Assembly (NCBI GenBank): GCA_947454525.1
Contig: CANGJM010000012.1
Span: 1-64,000, forward strand
Direction: 5' to 3'
Source of the DNA: Flavobacteriales bacterium
Lineage (GTDB): Bacteria; Bacteroidota; Bacteroidia; Flavobacteriales_D; Crocinitomicaceae
Length of the DNA: 64,000 bases
Under the pieces are notes generated by a model. That model ran no database searches. It had not been told where the DNA came from and worked only from the letters and a program-made list of their open reading frames with translations. The translations under genes and the position numbers were made by a program. Below, in pieces: positions 50,631 to 59,799 of this stretch; position 1 is the stretch's first letter; every line of letters starts with the position of its first letter.

Positions 50631-52394
50631 ATGATTACTGCTGAAAGACTTTTTGAAGTCCCTGATCATCAATTAAAGAATTATCCGAATTCAGCCATGT
50701 TTGTCACAAAAACTGCTGGAATTTGGGTTCCTATATCAACGAGTGATTTTATTGAACGCACCATGAATGTAGCACGTGGATTAATTTCTATGGGCATTCA
50801 GGCAGGAGACCGCGTGGCGGTAGCGAGTTCGAATCGCGTGGAATGGAATATTTTGGATATTGCCGTTCAAAAAACAGGAGCGATTTTAGTTCCATTGTAC
50901 CCGAATATTTCAGAAAATGACTACCGTTTCATTCTAAACGATTGTTCGGCGAAAATCTGCATCGTATCCAATCAAGAATTAGCCGATAAAATATCGAATA
51001 TACGTAAAGACGTTCCAAGTTTGGAACACTTATTCTCCTTTGACAAACTGGACTCTGTACCACATTGGTCTCACATTGAGGAACAACGAACGCATACAGA
51101 TATAGATCTTGTTTATGACCGAATGAAAGATGTGAAAAATGAAGACCTCGTTACCATTATTTATACATCAGGAACAACGGGTAATCCAAAAGGGGTGATG
51201 CTTTCTCATCAAAATCTATTATCAAATGTAGAGGGGTGTATTGAACCAATTCCTGCGGATAATCATTCACGTGTTTTAACCTTTTTACCCATTTGTCATG
51301 TGTATGAACGCATGTTGCATTACCTCTACATGTATCTGGGTTGTTCGGTTTATTTTGCGGAGTCAATGGATACAATTGGTGATAACATCAAAGAAGTTAA
51401 ACCTGATGTTTTTTCAGCAGTTCCAAGGTTGATTGAAAAGGTTTTTGATAAGATCATGGCCAAAGGCGAGGAGTTAAGTGGTATCAAAAAAGGACTATTT
51501 TATTGGGCATTAATCCTAGCTGAAAATTATGACAACGTTCATGCGACACCCTTTTTCAAATTCAAATTGGGCATTGCTAGAAAGCTGATTTTTTCTAAAT
51601 GGCAAGAAGCTTTGGGTGGAAATGTGAAAGCCATTGCATCGGGAAGTGCTGCACTTCAGCCACGATTGGCACGCATCTTCCTTGCCGCAGATATTCCAAT
51701 TTTAGAGGGATATGGATTGACAGAAACTTCGCCAGTAGTAACAGTTAATAATTTCGTTTCTGGAATCCGCATTGGAACAGTTGGTGCATTGATTGAAGGT
51801 GTTCAAGTGAAAATTGCAGCGGACGGAGAGATTTTGGTGAAAGGACCCAATGTGATGATGGGTTACTACAACAATGAAGAGGCGACGAATGAAGTGATGG
51901 ATAGTGAAGGGTGGTTTCACACGGGAGATATAGGTGAATTTCAAGAGGAAAAGTTCTTAAAAATCACGGACCGTAAAAAAGAAATATTTAAAACGTCTGG
52001 TGGAAAATACATCGTTCCTCAAGCGATGGAGAATCGTTTCAAAGAATCACGTTTTGTTGAACAAATTATGGTCATTGGAGAGGGAGAGAAATTCCCAGCC
52101 GCTTTTGTCGTTCCTAATTTCGCCTTTGCAAAGGAATGGGCACATCGTCATGGTTTGCAGTTCGAATCCATGAGCAATGAAGAAATCATTAAACAAACGG
52201 CGTTTATTGATCGAATGGATCAGGAGATTGCTGAAATAAATCAGGGATTTGGAAATTGGGAACAGGTGAAGAAAATCGCCTTGCTTCCAGCTGAATTTAC
52301 GATTGACGGTGGGGAACTTACACCAACACTCAAATTGAAGAGAAAGAAAATTCTAGAGAAATACCAAGAAGGATATCAGAAAATATTCAGTTAA
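50631..52394 (+). CDS. Long-chain acyl-CoA ligase (AMP-forming)
   Basis: A 587-residue adenylate-forming enzyme. IIYTSGTTGNPKGVMLSHQN (about 175-194) is the P-loop, GYGLTETSPVVTVNN the adenine site, GWFHTGDIGEF the hinge-side Asp motif, and DRKKEIFKTSGGKYI the linker; LKLKRKKILEKY near the end has the catalytic Lys. It matches the FAA/FadD15-like long-chain class. Activates fatty acids for lipid synthesis or degradation. A 42-bp gap with no clear promoter separates it from the transporter, so they may be co-transcribed. A terminator follows. Confidence 0.92.
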   Translation: MITAERLFEVPDHQLKNYPNSAMFVTKTAGIWVPISTSDFIERTMNVARGLISMGIQAGDRVAVASSNRVEWNILDIAVQKTGAILVPLYPNISENDYRFILNDCSAKICIVSNQELADKISNIRKDVPSLEHLFSFDKLDSVPHWSHIEEQRTHTDIDLVYDRMKDVKNEDLVTIIYTSGTTGNPKGVMLSHQNLLSNVEGCIEPIPADNHSRVLTFLPICHVYERMLHYLYMYLGCSVYFAESMDTIGDNIKEVKPDVFSAVPRLIEKVFDKIMAKGEELSGIKKGLFYWALILAENYDNVHATPFFKFKLGIARKLIFSKWQEALGGNVKAIASGSAALQPRLARIFLAADIPILEGYGLTETSPVVTVNNFVSGIRIGTVGALIEGVQVKIAADGEILVKGPNVMMGYYNNEEATNEVMDSEGWFHTGDIGEFQEEKFLKITDRKKEIFKTSGGKYIVPQAMENRFKESRFVEQIMVIGEGEKFPAAFVVPNFAFAKEWAHRHGLQFESMSNEEIIKQTAFIDRMDQEIAEINQGFGNWEQVKKIALLPAEFTIDGGELTPTLKLKRKKILEKYQEGYQKIFS

Positions 52395-52395
52395 C

Positions 52396-52427
52396 AAAAA
52401 AGGCCATCGTAAGATGGCCTTTTTTTA
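52396..52427. terminator. Bidirectional intrinsic terminator
   Basis: AAAAAAGGCCATC, loop GTAA, GATGGCCTTTTTT form a 13-bp perfect stem with T-runs on both strands. It lies between the acyl-CoA ligase (plus) and the small Cys/Lys-rich gene (minus) and can serve both. Confidence 0.92.
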
Positions 52428-52442
52428 TTCCATTAAAATGGA

Positions 52443-52655
52443 TTAGTTTGCTTTTTTAGAACAACAAGATGATTGTTGTGTAGTCGAACAAGATTTACCT
52501 TGTTGAGCAGAACAACAAGAACCTTTTTTCTTTTTCTTTTTTCTCTTATCGTCGTCTTTTTTGACAACTTCAGTTCCAGTTACTGCAGCATACGTAGTAG
52601 TCGCAATTGACCCAGCGTAAGTGAATAAAGCTAATGCTAAAAATACTTTTTTCAT
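52443..52655 (-). CDS. Small exported Lys- and Cys-rich protein
   Basis: From the ATG at 52655 the protein has 70 residues: a signal peptide (MKKVFLALALFTYAGSIATT), a basic stretch (KKDDDKRKKKKKKG) and a C-terminal tail with five Cys in CC and C groups (GSCCSAQQGKSCSTTQQSSC). The 16 residues of the longer frame from 52703 overlap the psd gene and lack similarity. The tail could bind metal or form disulphides. Family and function are unknown. Similar short K-rich, Cys-ended exported proteins occur in Bacteroidota. Confidence 0.6.
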   Translation of the reverse strand: MKKVFLALALFTYAGSIATTTYAAVTGTEVVKKDDDKRKKKKKKGSCCSAQQGKSCSTTQQSSCCSKKAN

Positions 52656-52686
52656 GATGTTTGATTTTATAAGGTAAATATACAAA

Positions 52687-53349
52687 TTAATTAAGTTCTC
52701 CAATACGTGTTAATTTTGCTTTAACAACATCTCCAATGGCCACATCAATTTTTGTGCCTAACGGAAGGTATAAATCAATTCTTGAACCGAATTTAATGAA
52801 TCCAAATTCTGATCCCATCTCTACATATTGTCCTTCGGTTGGATAATAACAGATTCTTCGGGCTACTGCACCAGCAACTTGACGAAACAAGACTTCCTTT
52901 CCCGACTCATGTTCCACCACAACAGTACTGCGTTCGTTATCTGTGCTGCTTTTTGGATGCCAAGCAACTAAGAACAATCCTGGATGGTATTTTATGTATT
53001 TGACAATTCCTTTAATCGGATGATAATTGGCGTGAACATTCAGTGGAGACATAAAGATGGAAATTTGAATGCGACGATCTTTGAAGTATTCACTTTCTGT
53101 TGTTTCTTCAATAACAACCACTTTTCCGTCTGCTGGACACATAATATCGTTGGATTCACCCTTACATGTTCGATTAGGAACACGGAAAAACTGAACGACT
53201 AATCCAAGTAAAACAAGGAAGCCAATTTGCAAGATCCAATAGACAATCGGACAACATGCACTCAAAAAATAATGTATTATCCCACTCAATAAAATGGTGA
53301 AGATTAAACTCCACAACATAATATTTTTACCTTCTCTGTGTAATGTCAT
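52687..53349 (-). CDS. psd: Phosphatidylserine decarboxylase (short form)
   Basis: A 220-residue pro-enzyme with two N-terminal hydrophobic segments (LWSLIFTILLSGIIHYFL and WILQIGFLVLLGLVV). CPADGKVVVIEE, FMSPLNVHANYHPIKG and RQVAGAVARRICYY are conserved. The autocleavage site that yields the pyruvoyl group is the GS pair in GFIKFGSRIDLYLP (about 187), in place of the LGST of the longer enzymes. It forms phosphatidylethanolamine. The start is 3 bp after the cdsA stop, which is a natural pairing. Confidence 0.9.
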   Translation of the reverse strand: MTLHREGKNIMLWSLIFTILLSGIIHYFLSACCPIVYWILQIGFLVLLGLVVQFFRVPNRTCKGESNDIMCPADGKVVVIEETTESEYFKDRRIQISIFMSPLNVHANYHPIKGIVKYIKYHPGLFLVAWHPKSSTDNERSTVVVEHESGKEVLFRQVAGAVARRICYYPTEGQYVEMGSEFGFIKFGSRIDLYLPLGTKIDVAIGDVVKAKLTRIGELN

Positions 53350-53352
53350 AGT

Positions 53353-54174
53353 TTACCAAAATAAATAAATCATCGACCAACAATAAAAAAACGGAATCGC
53401 AAACAATGCCGCATCGAATCGATCTAAAATGCCACCGTGTCCGGGTAGGATGGTGCCTGAATCTTTTATGTTTAAACTTCTTTTGAACAGAGACTCCAAT
53501 AAATCTCCAAAAATGGCACAAGGCGCAATGATGATGGCAGAGACAACCCAGAATAAGGTTTCTCCTTCATTAATATACGTTCCAATAATGTATCCTAATA
53601 TCAAGGTAAAGATGACTCCTCCAATGGTGCCTTCCCACGTTTTTTTCGGAGAAATACGCTCGAATAATTTATGTTTTCCAAAGAGTCTACCACTGAAATA
53701 AGCAAAGGAATCGTTGGTCCAAATCAACAAGAACATACCCACTACATGTGGCAGATAGGAAGTATTTCTCAAACTTAAGTCAATGCTTAAATAGAATGGA
53801 ATAACGACATAAACAATACCGAAAACCAAAACGGAAATATTGATTAAAGGATGTTCCTTTTTTGCCCACAGTTCATTTAAAATCAAAGTGAAAAATAAGG
53901 GGAAAAGGATGGTGATGACAATGATTGGAAGATTCGCTAAGCTCAGTCCTATTAGTAAAACATAAATGAAACAGCCAATAAAAATTCCGATTTCGGAACT
54001 CACTTCAACAACTGGATGATTTTTAAACAAACGGTAAAACTCTGCAAGTCCTATGACCATGAATACCGAAAAAACGGCCATCTGCGCATACGGATGCCAA
54101 AGAATAGAACCAATGACAACAGTGCCAAAGATTGCTCCAGTAATGCTTCTTAATGCTAAATTACCTAAAGGCAT
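53353..54174 (-). CDS. cdsA: Phosphatidate cytidylyltransferase
   Basis: A 273-residue membrane protein with seven or eight hydrophobic segments. The CDP-diglyceride signature appears as ISPKKTWEGTIGGVIFT and CAIFGDLLESLFKR-SLNIKDSG followed by ILPGHGGILDRFDA. It makes CDP-diacylglycerol, the precursor that psd-linked phosphatidylserine synthesis consumes. It overlaps the DUF2007 gene by 14 bp and is followed by psd. Confidence 0.93.
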   Translation of the reverse strand: MPLGNLALRSITGAIFGTVVIGSILWHPYAQMAVFSVFMVIGLAEFYRLFKNHPVVEVSSEIGIFIGCFIYVLLIGLSLANLPIIVITILFPLFFTLILNELWAKKEHPLINISVLVFGIVYVVIPFYLSIDLSLRNTSYLPHVVGMFLLIWTNDSFAYFSGRLFGKHKLFERISPKKTWEGTIGGVIFTLILGYIIGTYINEGETLFWVVSAIIIAPCAIFGDLLESLFKRSLNIKDSGTILPGHGGILDRFDAALFAIPFFYCWSMIYLFW

Positions 54175-54361
54175 CGTTTAATCGTTTTTTCGCTTCGCTT
54201 TCAAACTCCGAAGTTACGTATATTTCAAAACTACCGAAATCATTAAACATCGAATCCATTGTATTCCGTTCTTGAAATGGAATATCTAGGTCAGATAATA
54301 TCAGCTTCGCTTGTGCGAAGGAATATTGCTCACGTGACTTGAAAACGAGTACTCTTTCCAA
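54161..54361 (-). CDS. DUF2007 small protein
   Basis: A 66-residue protein (MERVLVFKSREQYSFAQAKL, then LSDLDIPFQERNTMDS and FEIYVTSEFESEAKKRL). This matches DUF2007, a ferredoxin-like fold suspected of signal-binding roles; no function is established. It is between ftsH (1 bp gap) and cdsA (14-bp overlap), a common arrangement in Bacteroidota. Confidence 0.8.
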   Translation of the reverse strand: MERVLVFKSREQYSFAQAKLILSDLDIPFQERNTMDSMFNDFGSFEIYVTSEFESEAKKRLNDAFR

Positions 54362-54362
54362 A

Positions 54363-54530
54363 TTATTTTGCCTCCGTTTCTCCGCTCTCGTTCTGATCTC
54401 CGCCTTCGCTCTGATTCTCGCTCTCGTTCAGATTCTCACTCTGAACTCCGCTATCTTTCTCGTTCTCGCTCTGATCTGCGCTCTCGTTCTGATTCTCGTT
54501 CTGTTCTCCGCTCTGAACCTCCGTTTGCTC
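54363..54530 (-). repeat. Simple repeat encoding the acidic FtsH C-terminal tail
   Basis: The plus strand reads variants of CTCTCGTTCTGATTCTCG over and over, with an approximate 6-bp base period. On the coding strand this gives E/N/Q/S-rich text such as [15 protein letters not shown]. The opposite strand is also open ([17 protein letters not shown]), a by-product of the period. Confidence 0.75.
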
Positions 54531-56444
54531 CACTAATTCATCACTTTCCCACTGACGATTTCCAAAAATGCGCTCTAAGTCTTCCTTGAAGATGACTTCT
54601 GTGGTCAATAACTGTTCTGCTAACGCATTTAACTTATCTTGATTCTCAGTCAACACCTGCAATGCACGTTGGTATTGTCCTTCAACCAATTTTGAAACTT
54701 CTTCATCGATGATGCGTGCAGTGTCTTCAGAATAAGGCTTCGTGAAGGAATCACGTCCCTGTGAGTCGTAGTAAGAAATGTTTCCTACACGTTCGTTTAA
54801 TCCGTAAATAGAAACCATTGCGTACGCTTGTTTGGTTACTTTCTCCAGATCACTTAAGGCTCCGGTACTGATTTTCCCAAACGTTAATTGTTCGGCTGCA
54901 CGTCCACCCAATGCCGAACACATTTGGTCTAATATCTGCTCCGTCGTAGTAATACTGCGTTCTTCCGGTAAGTACCAAGCAGCTCCAAGTGATTGTCCAC
55001 GAGGAACAATGGTTACTTTGACAAGTGGATGAGCATATTGAAGCATCCAAGAAATAGTTGCATGTCCAGCTTCGTGGAAGGCAATTGCTTTCTTCTCAAC
55101 TTTCGTAATAATTTTGTTTTTCTTTTCGAGTCCACCTACAATGCGATCAACCGCATCCAAGAAATCTTGTTTCTCTACGTGCTTCTTATTGTGTCTAGCA
55201 GCAATTAACGCTGCCTCGTTACACAAATTAGCGATATCAGCACCGGAGAATCCAGGTGTTTGTTTCGCAAGGAAGTCGATATCCAATCCTTCTACAAGTT
55301 TCAATGGTTTCAGGTGAACTTGGAATATTTCTTTACGCTCGTTTAAATCGGGCATGTCAACGTAAATCTGACGATCAAATCGTCCGGCACGCATTAAGGC
55401 TGCATCTAATACGTCAGCACGGTTCGTTGCGGCAAGAATGATGACACCGGAGTTTGTTCCGAATCCATCCATTTCAGTCAACAACTGATTCAAGGTGTTT
55501 TCACGCTCGTCATTGGAATTGAATCCATTGTTTTTTCCACGTGCACGTCCAATCGCATCAATCTCATCGATAAAGATAATGGACGGCGCTTTCTCTTTTG
55601 CTTGACGGAATAGGTCACGAACTCTTGACGCACCAACTCCAACGAACATTTCCACGAAATCTGAACCTGACAAAGAGAAGAAGGGAACTTTTGCCTCACC
55701 TGCAACAGCTTTTGCTAAAAGGGTTTTCCCAGTTCCTGGAGGCCCTACTAACAAGGCTCCTTTCGGAATTTTTGCTCCTAGTTCGGTGTATTTTTTTGGA
55801 TTTTTTAAGAATTCAACGATTTCAACAATCTCTTCTTTGGCACCAACTAAGCCAGCGACATCCTTGAAGGTAACGTTCGTTGATTTTCCTTTCTCATAAA
55901 CTTGAGCGCGTGATTTTCCAATATTGAAGATTTGGCCTCCGCCTCCTCCAGCTCCACCACCGCCTGACATGCGGCGCATTACGAACATCCAAATAATAAT
56001 GATAATCACGAATGGAAGTAGGTAACCCAAGATGTCTCCAAGGTAATTTACTTCTGTAGCATTTTGATAATCATGGTATCCACGGTCATCCAATGCTTTC
56101 TCGAAATTCGTAGGGCTACCTATGTTTTCGAGTTCAAATGTTACTTCAGTCGGTTTTCCTTTGCGCGCTTTGAGCATCTTTTTCATCTTCGGAAAATCAA
56201 GCTTGTTAGTTTGGTTAACGTAAGCTACACCTTGATTTTTCAGTTGAAATTCAGCTTTCGATTGATTAATAATTTTTACATTTTTAACACCTTTATTGTC
56301 CACTAACTCCATCAAGGTCTCCTTGTACTTAATCGTAGATGAAGGTGTGGTGTTCATGAAAATGTTGAAGGAGATCAATGCGATTCCTAATGCTCCATAG
56401 ATCCAATAAATGGAAAATGGACTTTTCTTATTTTCTTTCGACAT
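54363..56444 (-). CDS. ftsH: ATP-dependent zinc metalloprotease FtsH
   Basis: A 693-residue membrane protease. Two N-terminal membrane segments (about 12-29 and 133-152) enclose a periplasmic domain; a Gly-rich linker ([17 protein letters not shown]) follows. The AAA part has [28 protein letters not shown] and [13 protein letters not shown]; the protease has [12 protein letters not shown]. FtsH degrades membrane and short-lived cytosolic proteins. The last 60 residues are an unusual, repetitive Glu/Asn/Gln/Ser tail. It follows rsfS by 15 bp. Confidence 0.95.
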   Translation of the reverse strand: MSKENKKSPFSIYWIYGALGIALISFNIFMNTTPSSTIKYKETLMELVDNKGVKNVKIINQSKAEFQLKNQGVAYVNQTNKLDFPKMKKMLKARKGKPTEVTFELENIGSPTNFEKALDDRGYHDYQNATEVNYLGDILGYLLPFVIIIIIWMFVMRRMSGGGGAGGGGGQIFNIGKSRAQVYEKGKSTNVTFKDVAGLVGAKEEIVEIVEFLKNPKKYTELGAKIPKGALLVGPPGTGKTLLAKAVAGEAKVPFFSLSGSDFVEMFVGVGASRVRDLFRQAKEKAPSIIFIDEIDAIGRARGKNNGFNSNDERENTLNQLLTEMDGFGTNSGVIILAATNRADVLDAALMRAGRFDRQIYVDMPDLNERKEIFQVHLKPLKLVEGLDIDFLAKQTPGFSGADIANLCNEAALIAARHNKKHVEKQDFLDAVDRIVGGLEKKNKIITKVEKKAIAFHEAGHATISWMLQYAHPLVKVTIVPRGQSLGAAWYLPEERSITTTEQILDQMCSALGGRAAEQLTFGKISTGALSDLEKVTKQAYAMVSIYGLNERVGNISYYDSQGRDSFTKPYSEDTARIIDEEVSKLVEGQYQRALQVLTENQDKLNALAEQLLTTEVIFKEDLERIFGNRQWESDELVEQTEVQSGEQNENQNESADQSENEKDSGVQSENLNESENQSEGGDQNESGETEAK

Positions 56445-56459
56445 AACGCTTGTTTCTAA

Positions 56460-56834
56460 TTATAAATTTGGGATGTCTGTGCGAACAGCATCCGACCACA
56501 AATCCTCGATTTCAAAAAATGACCGAGCGTCTTTGTAAAAAATGTGTCCCACAACATTGATGTAATCTAGTAGGACCCACTCACTATTTGTTTTACCTTC
56601 AATATGCCAAGGTTTTTCTTTTAACTCTTTTCTTGTGAAACGTGTCACAGCATTTGAAATACCATCAACGTGTGTGTTCGATTCACCGCTACAAATGACA
56701 AAGAAATCACAAACCGCACTTGGCAAGTGTCTCAGATCTAGTACCGAAATGTCTTTCGCTTTGTTATCTTGCATTCCTTCAACAATGGCTTGGCACAATT
56801 GTTCTGATTCTGTAATTCCTGTCTTTTTTCGCAT
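56460..56834 (-). CDS. rsfS: Ribosome silencing factor RsfS
   Basis: A 124-residue member of the Iojap/RsfS family. LCQAIVEGMQDNKAKDISVL, FFVICSGESNTHVDGISNAV and WVLLDYINVVGHIFYKDAR are typical. It binds L14 of the large subunit and prevents subunit joining in starvation. It is the first gene of the rsfS-ftsH-DUF2007-cdsA-psd series. On the minus strand TAGTTTTG at 56857-56850 is a -7 candidate 15 bp before the start. Confidence 0.93.
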   Translation of the reverse strand: MRKKTGITESEQLCQAIVEGMQDNKAKDISVLDLRHLPSAVCDFFVICSGESNTHVDGISNAVTRFTRKELKEKPWHIEGKTNSEWVLLDYINVVGHIFYKDARSFFEIEDLWSDAVRTDIPNL

Positions 56835-56887
56835 TTCAAATATTTAATACAAAACTACGTGATAAATTTTAATTTTACTGCTCCTTA

Positions 56888-57631
56888 ATGACCGATATGA
56901 CACCGATTGGAAAACAAATATACCACCTTGATTCTGTAGACTCCACCAACAATTTTGCTGCCAAATTAATTAACGACCATATTTGTCAAAATGCTTCGGT
57001 AATATTGGCAGATAAACAAACCGCTGGTAAAGGACAAATGGGAAACATATGGGAATCAGCACCTTCTGAGAATCTGCTTTGCTCGTTTGTTTGGAAGCCC
57101 GACAATCTGTCAGTACAGGATCAAAGCAAAATAAATTGGATGATTTGTTTGTCCCTTCACAAAGTACTGCTACGCTTTGGCATCGATTCTTCTGTGAAAT
57201 GGCCGAATGATGTTTATGTGGGATCCAGAAAAATCGCTGGTGTTCTCATCGAAAATCAAATCGAAGGGAATCGAATTTCATGGGTTATTGCGGGAATCGG
57301 ACTGAATGTCAATCAATGTCAATTCGAAACACCAAATGCGACAAGCATCAAGTTAGAGATTAACACAGACATTCGTATCAAAACAATTTTAAACGAATTG
57401 ACAGATATTCTGAATGGGTATTTGCTTCACTGGAATACGGTAGAGTCCTCGCTCAAATCTGATTACGAAAGCTTGTTGTATCAAAAAGGAAAGCTCGCTT
57501 TATACTCGGATGTCAATGGGAATTTTGAAGGCGAAATCCTCGGAGTGCAAGAGGATGGTCGAATTCTTTTGAAAGTAGTGGATGAAATACGTTGTTATTC
57601 GCTGAAAGAACTTCAGTTTTCTTCGAAATGA
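56888..57631 (+). CDS. birA: Biotin--[acetyl-CoA-carboxylase] ligase
   Basis: A 247-residue ligase without the N-terminal DNA-binding domain of E. coli BirA, so it should not be a repressor. HLDSVDSTNNFAAKLI, ADKQTAGKGQMGNIWESA and KWPNDVYVGSRKIAGVLIEN mark the catalytic domain, and a small C-terminal domain follows. It attaches biotin to carboxyl-carrier protein. It is divergent from rsfS (53-bp gap) and overlaps the convergent SRPBCC gene by 19 bp. Confidence 0.93.
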   Translation: MTDMTPIGKQIYHLDSVDSTNNFAAKLINDHICQNASVILADKQTAGKGQMGNIWESAPSENLLCSFVWKPDNLSVQDQSKINWMICLSLHKVLLRFGIDSSVKWPNDVYVGSRKIAGVLIENQIEGNRISWVIAGIGLNVNQCQFETPNATSIKLEINTDIRIKTILNELTDILNGYLLHWNTVESSLKSDYESLLYQKGKLALYSDVNGNFEGEILGVQEDGRILLKVVDEIRCYSLKELQFSSK

Positions 57632-58014
57632 GCCTTCATTTGAATACTCATTTGTTCGAAAAGAGCTCTTAATGGTTTCTCAATCAGTACTTTCATAAAT
57701 CCGTTGACTTGTCCGTCAAATACGACTTGGCCATGACACTTTTCCCCATCTTCGTGAAGTGAAATGCTTAATGTAAAAGAAAATGGACTTCCCTCACCAG
57801 AACGATACCGGACCAACTCTTCACTTTGTTCAGCGAACAAAAGATTAATCAAAATTCCACCCTGCGCTTTGAAGGAACACTGCTCCTCTGTTGCTTGAAA
57901 TTCGGAAATTTTCTCTTGGGGCAATAACAAATTGAGGTTGCGCGCGTCGCAAAGAAAAGCACGAACGGAAGTCAAGCTTGTATGAATGGAAACCGATGTG
58001 CTCTGGATGATCAT
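57613..58014 (-). CDS. SRPBCC-fold protein
   Basis: A 133-residue cytosolic protein. STSVSIHTSLTSVRAFLCDA, the alternating beta strands, and the C-terminal helix (KPLRALFEQMSIQMKAHFEE) fit the START/Bet v 1 (SRPBCC) fold seen in many Bacteroidota orphans. A ligand is not apparent. It lies 7 bp downstream of pyrE on the same strand and is probably co-transcribed. Confidence 0.65.
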   Translation of the reverse strand: MIIQSTSVSIHTSLTSVRAFLCDARNLNLLLPQEKISEFQATEEQCSFKAQGGILINLLFAEQSEELVRYRSGEGSPFSFTLSISLHEDGEKCHGQVVFDGQVNGFMKVLIEKPLRALFEQMSIQMKAHFEEN

Positions 58015-58021
58015 GAAAATA

Positions 58022-58663
58022 TTATTGATTCCAAGTGCTTGGATTCACGCGCCACTCATGTAGCGTCGTTAAATCCGTATCATTGATGTAATTTGTTTTA
58101 ACAGCGACGTCGATCAATGTTGCGTAATCGGTGATGGTTTCAAACGGACAACCAGCTTCTTGAAAACCTTGGTCAGCTTGAGAAAAACCATAGGTGAATG
58201 TCGCTAATAACCCTTTGACAACAAGTCCGCCTTGTCGCAATGCTTCCACAGCTTTTAAACTACTTCCTCCAGTAGAAATCAAATCTTCGATGACAACCAC
58301 TTTTTGTCCTGGTTCATATGCACCTTCGATAAGATTCTCCATTCCGTGTCCTTTAGCTGCAGCACGTACATAGATGAACGGCAAACCAAGTTCTTGTGCA
58401 ACCAACGCTCCTTGAGCAATACCACCCGTTGCAACACCAGCAATAACATCTGGTTTACCATAAACATCAAGGATGAGTTGAGCGTATGCTTGACGAATGT
58501 GTGTGCGTACTTCTGGGAAGCTTAATGTGACACGATTGTCACAATAAATCGGAGACTTCCAGCCAGAAGCCCAAGTGAATGGTTTATTGGGTTGTAAACG
58601 AACAGCTTTCGTTTTCAATAATAATTCTGCTACCTTTAGCGCTTGTTCTTGATTTGATGCCAT
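58022..58663 (-). CDS. pyrE: Orotate phosphoribosyltransferase
   Basis: The ATG at 58663 gives MASNQEQALKVAELLLKTKA, 213 residues, close to the family length; the ATG at 58687 overlaps the divergent Nudix gene. PYCDNR-type segment WKSPIYCDNRVTLSFPE, VIAGVATGGIAQGALVAQEL and the PRPP loop VVVIEDLISTGGSSLKAVEA are clear. It makes orotidine monophosphate in pyrimidine synthesis. TATTTTTG (58675-58668, minus) is a -7 candidate just before the start. Confidence 0.95.
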   Translation of the reverse strand: MASNQEQALKVAELLLKTKAVRLQPNKPFTWASGWKSPIYCDNRVTLSFPEVRTHIRQAYAQLILDVYGKPDVIAGVATGGIAQGALVAQELGLPFIYVRAAAKGHGMENLIEGAYEPGQKVVVIEDLISTGGSSLKAVEALRQGGLVVKGLLATFTYGFSQADQGFQEAGCPFETITDYATLIDVAVKTNYINDTDLTTLHEWRVNPSTWNQ

Positions 58664-58685
58664 GCCACAAAAATATAAAGTTTTC

Positions 58686-59264
58686 ATGGATAAGCAGGTA
58701 ATTCATTTTACTTCTGTCCCAATTCCACATGTGGAAATCGTAGAAAATGCGATGCCCCTGAATGTTTTAGCCCTTCAAGAAATGTTCAAAAATCAAGAAA
58801 TTCAAGCGGTTCATCCCCATGCGAAAGCAGCCTTGAAATCATTCTTTATTCATTTTAACAAGATTAAAACCGCGGGTGGACTTGTCTATCATGCACAGAG
58901 TGATGCTTATTTGTGGATAAAACGCCTGGGACTTTGGGATCTTCCAAAAGGAAAAATCGAGCAAGGAGAAAGCTCGAAGGATGCTGCCATTCGTGAAATC
59001 ATCGAAGAATGTGGATTAACAGGGAAACTCAAGCTGAAACATCGAATTTGTTCGACATACCATGTTTATGAATTCAAAAACAAGTCCATTCTCAAAAAAA
59101 ATAACTGGTATTATTTGGAATACGAAGGTGATTTAAACACAAAGCCTCAAGAGGAGGAAAGTATCACAGAAGTGCAATGGATCAAGAAAGAAGCTTTCGA
59201 TAATTGCCTTTCTCAAACATACCCATCTATTCAAGAAGTTATTTTACATGCATTTGAATCCTAA
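58686..59264 (+). CDS. Nudix hydrolase
   Basis: From ATG 58686 (MDKQVIHFTSVPIPHVEIVE), 192 residues; an in-frame ATG at 58662 would reach into the pyrE start. The Nudix box spans about 89-111, GKIEQGESSKDAAIREIIEE and CGL, with all metal-binding Glu in place. The first 60 residues form an extra N-terminal domain. Substrate is unknown (nucleoside diphosphate derivative likely). It is divergent from pyrE with only 22 bp between starts. Confidence 0.88.
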   Translation: MDKQVIHFTSVPIPHVEIVENAMPLNVLALQEMFKNQEIQAVHPHAKAALKSFFIHFNKIKTAGGLVYHAQSDAYLWIKRLGLWDLPKGKIEQGESSKDAAIREIIEECGLTGKLKLKHRICSTYHVYEFKNKSILKKNNWYYLEYEGDLNTKPQEEESITEVQWIKKEAFDNCLSQTYPSIQEVILHAFES

Positions 59265-59280
59265 TTTTATGTTAAATTTG
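59253..59280 (+). promoter_or_regulatory. Promoter candidate for the DUF1573 gene
   Basis: TTTG at 59253-59256 and TAAATTTG at 59273-59280 are 16 bp apart, slightly shorter than usual. The -33 element lies in the last codons of the Nudix gene. The start codon is 46 bp downstream. Confidence 0.5.
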
Positions 59281-59326
59281 ATTTCTAAATAAAAATTCAA
59301 GTTACCATTGTAAAAAAATTAAAACC

Positions 59327-59728
59327 ATGAAATACGCTTTACTTACATTCGCTTTTCTATTTGTTGGATTTGCTCAAGCTCAAAAAGAAACGAAACCGTC
59401 AACTGGATTAAAATTTACAACACTCGAAATCGTTCGTGAAAACATTCCATATGATTCAAAAGACATGTTCGTCTTCGAATTCAAAAATGTTTCTAAAAAA
59501 TCAATTACGGTAAGCAATGTGCAAACAAGTTGTGGTTGTACGGCAGCAGAGAAACCAACAGAGCCTATTAAAAAAGGTAAAAAAGGAGCAATTAAAGTAA
59601 CATACGATACGAAAAGAGTAGGTGCTTTTACAAAAACAATTACCGTGTTTTCTGATGGAGGCGAGCCAATTGTATTGACAATTAAAGGTTCAGTTCTCTC
59701 TCCTTCAGATTCTCCAACGACTAACTAG
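59327..59728 (+). CDS. DUF1573 exported protein
   Basis: A 133-residue protein with signal MKYALLTFAFLFVGFAQA. The DUF1573/HYDIN-like Ig fold is marked by FVFEFKNVSKKSITVSNVQT, SCGCTAAEKP (about 65-74) and KGAIKVTYDTKRVGAFTKTI. Family members are periplasmic or surface proteins of unknown function, very common in Bacteroidota. It stands alone between Nudix and valS with its own promoter candidate. Confidence 0.85.
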   Translation: MKYALLTFAFLFVGFAQAQKETKPSTGLKFTTLEIVRENIPYDSKDMFVFEFKNVSKKSITVSNVQTSCGCTAAEKPTEPIKKGKKGAIKVTYDTKRVGAFTKTITVFSDGGEPIVLTIKGSVLSPSDSPTTN

Positions 59729-59754
59729 TCAAGCTTTTTCTCTCCTAACAAGGA

Positions 59755-59783
59755 TTGTGCTGCAGAGATAATTGTTATCTTTG
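59755..59783 (+). promoter_or_regulatory. Promoter for valS
   Basis: TTG at 59755-59757 and TATCTTTG at 59776-59783 are separated by 18 bp, a good match to TTG-N17-23-TAnnTTTG. The start codon at 59800 is 17 bp beyond, which implies a leader of about ten bases. No T-box or other leader structure is visible. Confidence 0.6.
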
Positions 59784-59799
59784 CGGCAAAGATTGTGTC

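Noticed and set aside
54368..54589. Plus-strand Arg/Ser-repeat frame opposite ftsH
   Set aside because: It is produced by the simple repeat encoding the FtsH tail and has no start context or homologous look.
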